The translations under genes were made by a program, and so were the position numbers. Below, one piece after another: positions 12,775-16,058 of a DNA stretch of 16,058 nt. The notes beneath the pieces were generated by a model. That model saw only the letters and a list, made by a program, of their open reading frames with translations. It had not been told where the DNA came from and did no database searches. Source of the stretch: Thermoplasmatales archaeon (GTDB taxonomy: Archaea; Thermoplasmatota; E2; DHVEG-1); contig JAGLML010000009.1 in the NCBI GenBank assembly GCA_023140035.1, positions 1 through 16,058 on the forward strand. Direction: 5' to 3'. The stretch's first letter is position 1; every line of letters begins with the position of its first letter.

Positions 12775-14055
12775 TCAAATAATTGATCCTTGAAGAGTTT
12801 CGCATTTTGATTGTATTTTTTCTCTAATTTTTGCATTGCATTCAATATTTATAGTAATTGAATGGTTATAATTGATATGAGAAACTCTTGTCTTTTTATA
12901 CAATTGAGATACAAAAGCCTGAGACTTTTCATTAAGCGGTAATTTCAGTGTCATTTCAACCAGATGTGGTAACGATTTGTATATGTTTTCGAGAAGTAAA
13001 TCAATACCTCTCTCTTCTTTAATAGAGAGCGGAACACACAGTCTATTATTCATTAGTCCTCGTTGGTTAAGATAATATACGAGAGTATCAATCTTTTCTT
13101 TTTCGATTAAATCGATTTTATTCAAAGCAATAACAACCGAGGCTGTTACACCGAGATCTGTTAACTCGTTAAGAGAGACCTGGAGTTTTCTTTCAACAAT
13201 TTCTTTTTCTTCACTCCCATCAGCAACAAGAACAACAACATCTGCTACTTCAATTTCCTCAAGAGTTGAGTGAAAAGCGTCTATTATCCACGATGGAAGG
13301 TTCTCAATAAATCCAACGGTATCTGTAAGGAGAATAGGGACTTTTTTGCCATTTACTCTATTTCGAATTCTCCGTATTGTCGTAGATAAGGTTGAAAACA
13401 ACCTTCCTTCTACCTTTACTTTCTCCCCAGAAAGAAGGTTTAAAAGACTGCTTTTTCCAGCATTTGTATACCCTGCTAATGAAACCAAATAAAAACCGCT
13501 TTTATATCTGGTTTGTCTATGAAGCTCTCTATCGCTTCTGATTTTTTTTAGATCTCCTCTGATCTTCTTCATCTGTTTTTTAATCATTTCATAGTAATCA
13601 TCTACCTGATACTCACCTCCAGCCATAAGACCAGGATGTTCACCAGCTCTTGCACGATGAATAAGTTCGCGAACATATGGCCTTTCATACTGAAGTCGAG
13701 CAAGTTTAACCTGTAGCCTGGCTTCTTTTCTCTCTGCACGTTCTTCAAATATGGCAAGAATTAGCCTTATTCTATCATAAACATCTACCTGTAATCTTTT
13801 TTCAAGGGCAAACCACTGAGACGGCTTTAACTCCCCATCGACAATAATTAAATCGATGTCTTCTAAAGAACTGTCAATGTACTCCCTTATGTCATCTACC
13901 TTACCAGAACCAACGTAAAAATTAACATCAGGAATTTTTCTATGCTGAATAAACTCTTTTATTACATTATAATCCAAAGAGTCAGCTAACTCGCTTATTT
14001 CTGAAATATCATCATTGAGAGATACAATTATCGCGTTTTTCTCATGATTATTCAT
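12775..14055 (-). CDS. hflX: GTPase HflX
   Basis: Ribosome-associated GTPase of the Obg-HflX group; bacterial members split stalled ribosomes and archaeal members bind the large subunit. The 426-residue protein has the family's N-terminal domain (VSLNDDISEISELADSL; FYVGSGKVDDI at 47-57), a long charged coiled region with the HflX-specific LARLQYERPYVRELIHRARA (118-137) and GGEYQ (146-150), and a G domain. The G domain shows Walker A GYTNAGKSS at 195-203, switch I FSTLSTTIRRI (220-230), DTVGF at 245-249 and NKID at 312-315. All GTP-binding motifs are intact. GAGG at about 14067-14070, roughly 11 nt upstream of the ATG, supports the start. It is the first gene of a two-gene minus-strand unit with the DUF4430 fusion. 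Confidence 0.92.
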   Translation of the reverse strand: MNNHEKNAIIVSLNDDISEISELADSLDYNVIKEFIQHRKIPDVNFYVGSGKVDDIREYIDSSLEDIDLIIVDGELKPSQWFALEKRLQVDVYDRIRLILAIFEERAERKEARLQVKLARLQYERPYVRELIHRARAGEHPGLMAGGEYQVDDYYEMIKKQMKKIRGDLKKIRSDRELHRQTRYKSGFYLVSLAGYTNAGKSSLLNLLSGEKVKVEGRLFSTLSTTIRRIRNRVNGKKVPILLTDTVGFIENLPSWIIDAFHSTLEEIEVADVVVLVADGSEEKEIVERKLQVSLNELTDLGVTASVVIALNKIDLIEKEKIDTLVYYLNQRGLMNNRLCVPLSIKEERGIDLLLENIYKSLPHLVEMTLKLPLNEKSQAFVSQLYKKTRVSHINYNHSITINIECNAKIREKIQSKCETLQGSII

Positions 14056-14122
14056 TTTTTCTTAAACCTCTTTATTGTACTAAAATCATTATCATTACTT
14101 CATTTTTAGGTTGTTTCTGGAT

Positions 14123-15067
14123 TTAAAAAAATCTCAAATATTCTGAAATTTCAATATTATCTATCTTTCTAGAAACAGAATCGATCTGAATAGTACCAGT
14201 GTTTCTTATATGATGCCGCCAGTAATTAACTGCGGGTATACGGATATAATGAAAATTTATCGATTCCATTTTTACGTCTAAATGCAATAGATCATTATCA
14301 ACGTTCAAATACCACATTGTCGGTGTTAGTTTACCATGATCCCTGACCTGCTTTTCAATCGTGAAACGTACATCCCTAGGGTTTATCGATATGTACTCTT
14401 GGTTTCTGTTTAAAATCACAATGAGTTCTTCATTAGCGCGATTTTTTGTGACGCGAGCCCATGTGATGCTCATTGAGTCGATCGGAATTTTTCCAAAATG
14501 ATATCCCTTATTTACCAATGATGTATAAATAGGATAGATGTTATGATCATGATACCCCTCACCTGAGACACTAACGGTGTCTCCATCGAGAAAAATTCTT
14601 CCGTTTACATCAAATCGAGGAATAACTAGCCAGTTACCCAAAAAAGTTTTCCCTTTCCACGCCTTTGTTGTTTTAATGAACTCTAAATCAACGCCTTGCT
14701 TATCATCTCCTATAGAGATCTGGTATATCCATCTCTTCGTATCTTTGTTGATATATCCTTTTATTATCTGTTGGTCGTTTATCTTTATAAGTGGTTCTTT
14801 TTCTGATCCATATAAACATTTGTAAGGATTTCTGCTCCTCACGCGTTTTACTAATTTCGCATCTTTATAAATTGACAATCCTGCTAAAACAATACCGAGA
14901 TAACCCATGTGAATAACATTCACGAGCATTACTATACTATAATTGTTATCAAATATGCCATCATAATACCATGTTTCTACATGGCCAAAACTTCCTTTCT
15001 TATGTAACGCATCATCCTGTAGAACTATATCCTTTGGTGTGAATATCCTTGAACCGATTGTAATCAT
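14123..15067 (-). CDS. CrtC/AttH-like lipocalin-type protein
   Basis: A 314-residue, beta-rich soluble protein. ETWYYDG (31-37) near the start and SGEGYHDHNIYPIY (168-181), followed by a WARV strand (203-206), are the signatures of the CrtC / AttH / Svf1 lipocalin-like group, in which the HDHN segment is the hallmark. CrtC proper hydrates carotenoid end groups in phototrophic bacteria, but the archaeal relatives have not been assigned a reaction, and no carotenoid gene is near, so the role here is open; binding or modification of a lipophilic terpenoid would be in keeping. No signal peptide, though a hydrophobic stretch lies at about 43-65. The ATG at 15067 is preceded directly by GAGAGG, too close for a normal Shine-Dalgarno spacing, so initiation is uncertain. 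Not obviously part of an operon. Confidence 0.65.
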   Translation of the reverse strand: MITIGSRIFTPKDIVLQDDALHKKGSFGHVETWYYDGIFDNNYSIVMLVNVIHMGYLGIVLAGLSIYKDAKLVKRVRSRNPYKCLYGSEKEPLIKINDQQIIKGYINKDTKRWIYQISIGDDKQGVDLEFIKTTKAWKGKTFLGNWLVIPRFDVNGRIFLDGDTVSVSGEGYHDHNIYPIYTSLVNKGYHFGKIPIDSMSITWARVTKNRANEELIVILNRNQEYISINPRDVRFTIEKQVRDHGKLTPTMWYLNVDNDLLHLDVKMESINFHYIRIPAVNYWRHHIRNTGTIQIDSVSRKIDNIEISEYLRFF

Positions 15068-15122
15068 CCTCTCATTATAATCATATCAAGATCTAAATCA
15101 TAACAGCATCGTCAAAATTGCT

Positions 15123-15137
15123 GAGATGATCGATCTC
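15123..15137. promoter_or_regulatory. short palindrome upstream of the CrtC-like gene
   Basis: GAGAT-GATCG-ATCTC, 5-bp arms, centred 63 nt before the ATG at 15067. It could be an operator for the minus-strand gene or a short hairpin. T-runs at about 15144-15149 and 15157-15162 lie beside it on the plus strand, but no plus-strand gene ends here. Weak evidence. Confidence 0.25.
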
Positions 15138-15215
15138 GAATAGGTTTTTTCTGTTAATTTTTTATTGATCCATTGCAAGCGATTCATATCCATCATATTA
15201 CTTCATTCTTTTACC

Positions 15216-15869
15216 TTATTTGATCCTGTTAAAGCCCTTTCGAAACCAATTTAACGTACTATAAAACCGCTGGATAGCCGTTATGTTGCCAACTACAGCA
15301 AAATAGATTAAAATCCAATCTAAGACCGTTGTTTCCCATGGCAACTGTAAGGAAAAACGAAGTCCAATATGTTGGACTATAGGAAATATTATCAACAACA
15401 CTAGTCTATCCGCACGTCCTAACAAGCCAGAATATTCCCTTTTATAACCTACTGCCTGGGATTGGGTTCCCATATAACTGGTAAGTAACATTCCAATAAT
15501 CGCAAGTAGTCCAATGCTTGGTCTGCTGCACCATGAGCTAAGTGCAAGGCCTCCTACCATGAAAACATCTGCATACCTATCCAATGCATGATCAAGAAAA
15601 TCTCCTCTCAGTGATGCTTTATTTGCCAACTTGGCAACCTTTCCATCTATTGCATCAAAAAATCCATTCAAAAAAACAAAAAATGCAGCAAAAAAAAGAT
15701 AATAGTTTAATAGCTCAAATTCTGGAGAGGAAAAATAAAAAAATAAACCAGAAAAAAATGCAAATACAAGTGCAATCCATGTTAAAATATTTGGATTTAT
15801 TTTTGAAAAACGTTTTGCAACAATCGATAACAAAGGATCTACTGAATCCCTTTTTCTGTCAAGTACCAT
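15216..15869 (-). CDS. CDP-alcohol phosphatidyltransferase, archaetidylinositol phosphate synthase-like
   Basis: A 217-residue integral membrane enzyme of about six helices that transfers a CDP-activated lipid (in archaea CDP-archaeol) to an alcohol. The family signature is D72-x2-D75-G-x2-A-K80 ... G89-x3-D93-x3-D97, inside FDAIDGKVAKLANKAS and LRGDFLDHALDRYADVF. The context around it resembles archaeal archaetidylinositol phosphate synthase (inositol 1-phosphate as acceptor), the most likely role. One odd point is that position 80 is Lys, where the consensus has Arg; this is conservative. N-terminal VDPLLSIVAKRFSKINPNILTW is also typical. GGGAG about 8 nt before the ATG supports the start. 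It lies 15 nt after the adenylate kinase gene on the same strand, so the two are one operon. Confidence 0.85.
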   Translation of the reverse strand: MVLDRKRDSVDPLLSIVAKRFSKINPNILTWIALVFAFFSGLFFYFSSPEFELLNYYLFFAAFFVFLNGFFDAIDGKVAKLANKASLRGDFLDHALDRYADVFMVGGLALSSWCSRPSIGLLAIIGMLLTSYMGTQSQAVGYKREYSGLLGRADRLVLLIIFPIVQHIGLRFSLQLPWETTVLDWILIYFAVVGNITAIQRFYSTLNWFRKGFNRIK

Positions 15870-15884
15870 CTTATTCTCCCATAG

Positions 15885-16058
15885 TTAGAAATCATTTAGT
15901 ATCTCTTCAGACCAATCAATTTTTCCTATCTTATACTTTTTTGTCGGCTCAAAGTTGCTTTTGACAATCTCAACAATTGATGATAACACAGATTTGATGT
16001 TTTTGTTGGTGGTGTCTATTTCAAAAATATTTTCTTCAGGATGAAGTTCAACAGTTTC
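15885..16058 (-). CDS. adenylate kinase (archaeal Fap7/AK6-like family), C-terminal part
   Basis: The window ends inside this gene; only the last 57 residues are present. They include HPEENIFEIDTTNKNIKSVL and a following IVEIV helix, then an acidic/basic tail ending in DWSEEILNDF. The 'x-EIDTT-x-K' segment followed by an amphipathic helix is the usual C-terminal end of archaeal P-loop nucleoside monophosphate kinases annotated as putative adenylate kinase. P-loop and LID cannot be checked because they lie beyond the edge, so the assignment rests on this tail and on the pairing with a CDP-alcohol phosphatidyltransferase, an arrangement known in euryarchaea. Confidence is moderate for the family, low for the exact substrate. 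Confidence 0.55.
   Translation of the reverse strand, partial: ETVELHPEENIFEIDTTNKNIKSVLSSIVEIVKSNFEPTKKYKIGKIDWSEEILNDF

Noticed and set aside
12716..12805. N-terminal extension of the DUF4430 fusion protein to 12805
   Set aside because: It would run into the hflX coding end, and a strong GGGAGG site precedes the ATG at 12715.
15584..15964. 126-codon plus-strand frame
   Set aside because: It is antisense to the CDP-alcohol phosphatidyltransferase and the adenylate kinase tail, whose protein motifs are clear; its own translation is low-complexity Lys/Gln/Ser-rich.
1..16058. tRNA, rRNA, CRISPR arrays, insertion sequences, prophage or origin features
   Set aside because: Intergenic regions are short and AT-rich; I saw no cloverleaf with a TTCRA-type T-loop, no regular repeat-spacer pattern, no transposase or integrase motifs and no terminal inverted repeats.

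Overview
The window is about 16 kb of AT-rich DNA from an archaeon. The evidence is archaeal-type boxA/TATA elements about 26-29 nt upstream of several start codons (leaderless genes), the gene content (TrpB2-type tryptophan synthase beta, class I FbaB-type aldolase, archaeal two-gene isopropylmalate isomerase family, PdxS with the long archaeal insertion, archaeal HTH-ACT regulator, stand-alone Lrp-type RAM domains, archaetidylinositol-phosphate-synthase-like enzyme, archaeal adenylate kinase tail) and mixed SD/leaderless starts. An SDR-type L-threonine dehydrogenase like that of Thermoplasma hints at a Thermoplasmata-related euryarchaeon, but that placement is only a guess. No rRNA, tRNA, IS element, integrase or CRISPR array is visible; this is chromosomal housekeeping DNA.

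Layout. 1-1232: 3' end of an RND/MMPL exporter. 1315-3481: L-threonine 3-dehydrogenase and class I fructose-bisphosphate aldolase. 3570-5320: leaderless leuC/leuD-type hydro-lyase pair. Converging on it is a leaderless HTH-ACT amino-acid regulator (5829-5329). 5830-6331 is a divergent control region with a possible 41-aa membrane microprotein and, next to trpB2, two ATGTACAA motifs 20 bp apart that match the TGTACA 'TRP box' bound by TrpY in Methanothermobacter. 6332-8328: trpB2, then an extraordinary tryptophan-rich protein (24 Trp in 175 residues) made of two tandem RAM-like domains with no HTH. 8454-10051: pdxS and pdxT (PLP synthase), where pdxT has no canonical start codon. 10048-10596, minus strand: a stand-alone RAM protein and a small membrane protein. 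10819-11607: TSUP (TauE/SafE) permease. 11687-14055, minus strand: HflX GTPase followed by a membrane protein fused to a DUF4430 (transcobalamin-like) domain. 14123-15067: CrtC/AttH-like lipocalin-type protein. 15216-16058: CDP-alcohol phosphatidyltransferase preceded by the 3' end of an adenylate kinase gene.

How it may fit together. The centre of the window reads as a tryptophan/PLP neighbourhood: a PLP-dependent Trp synthase beta, its cofactor synthase, an ACT-domain regulator, shared ATGTACAA promoter motifs and a Trp-rich RAM protein whose synthesis must depend strongly on charged tRNA-Trp. The last Trp codon and the stop codon of that protein lie within a hairpin plus T-tract ahead of pdxS, which makes an attenuation-like link conceivable. 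This is the best candidate for an undescribed system here. The sensing and attenuation ideas are inference; composition, motifs and positions are seen directly.
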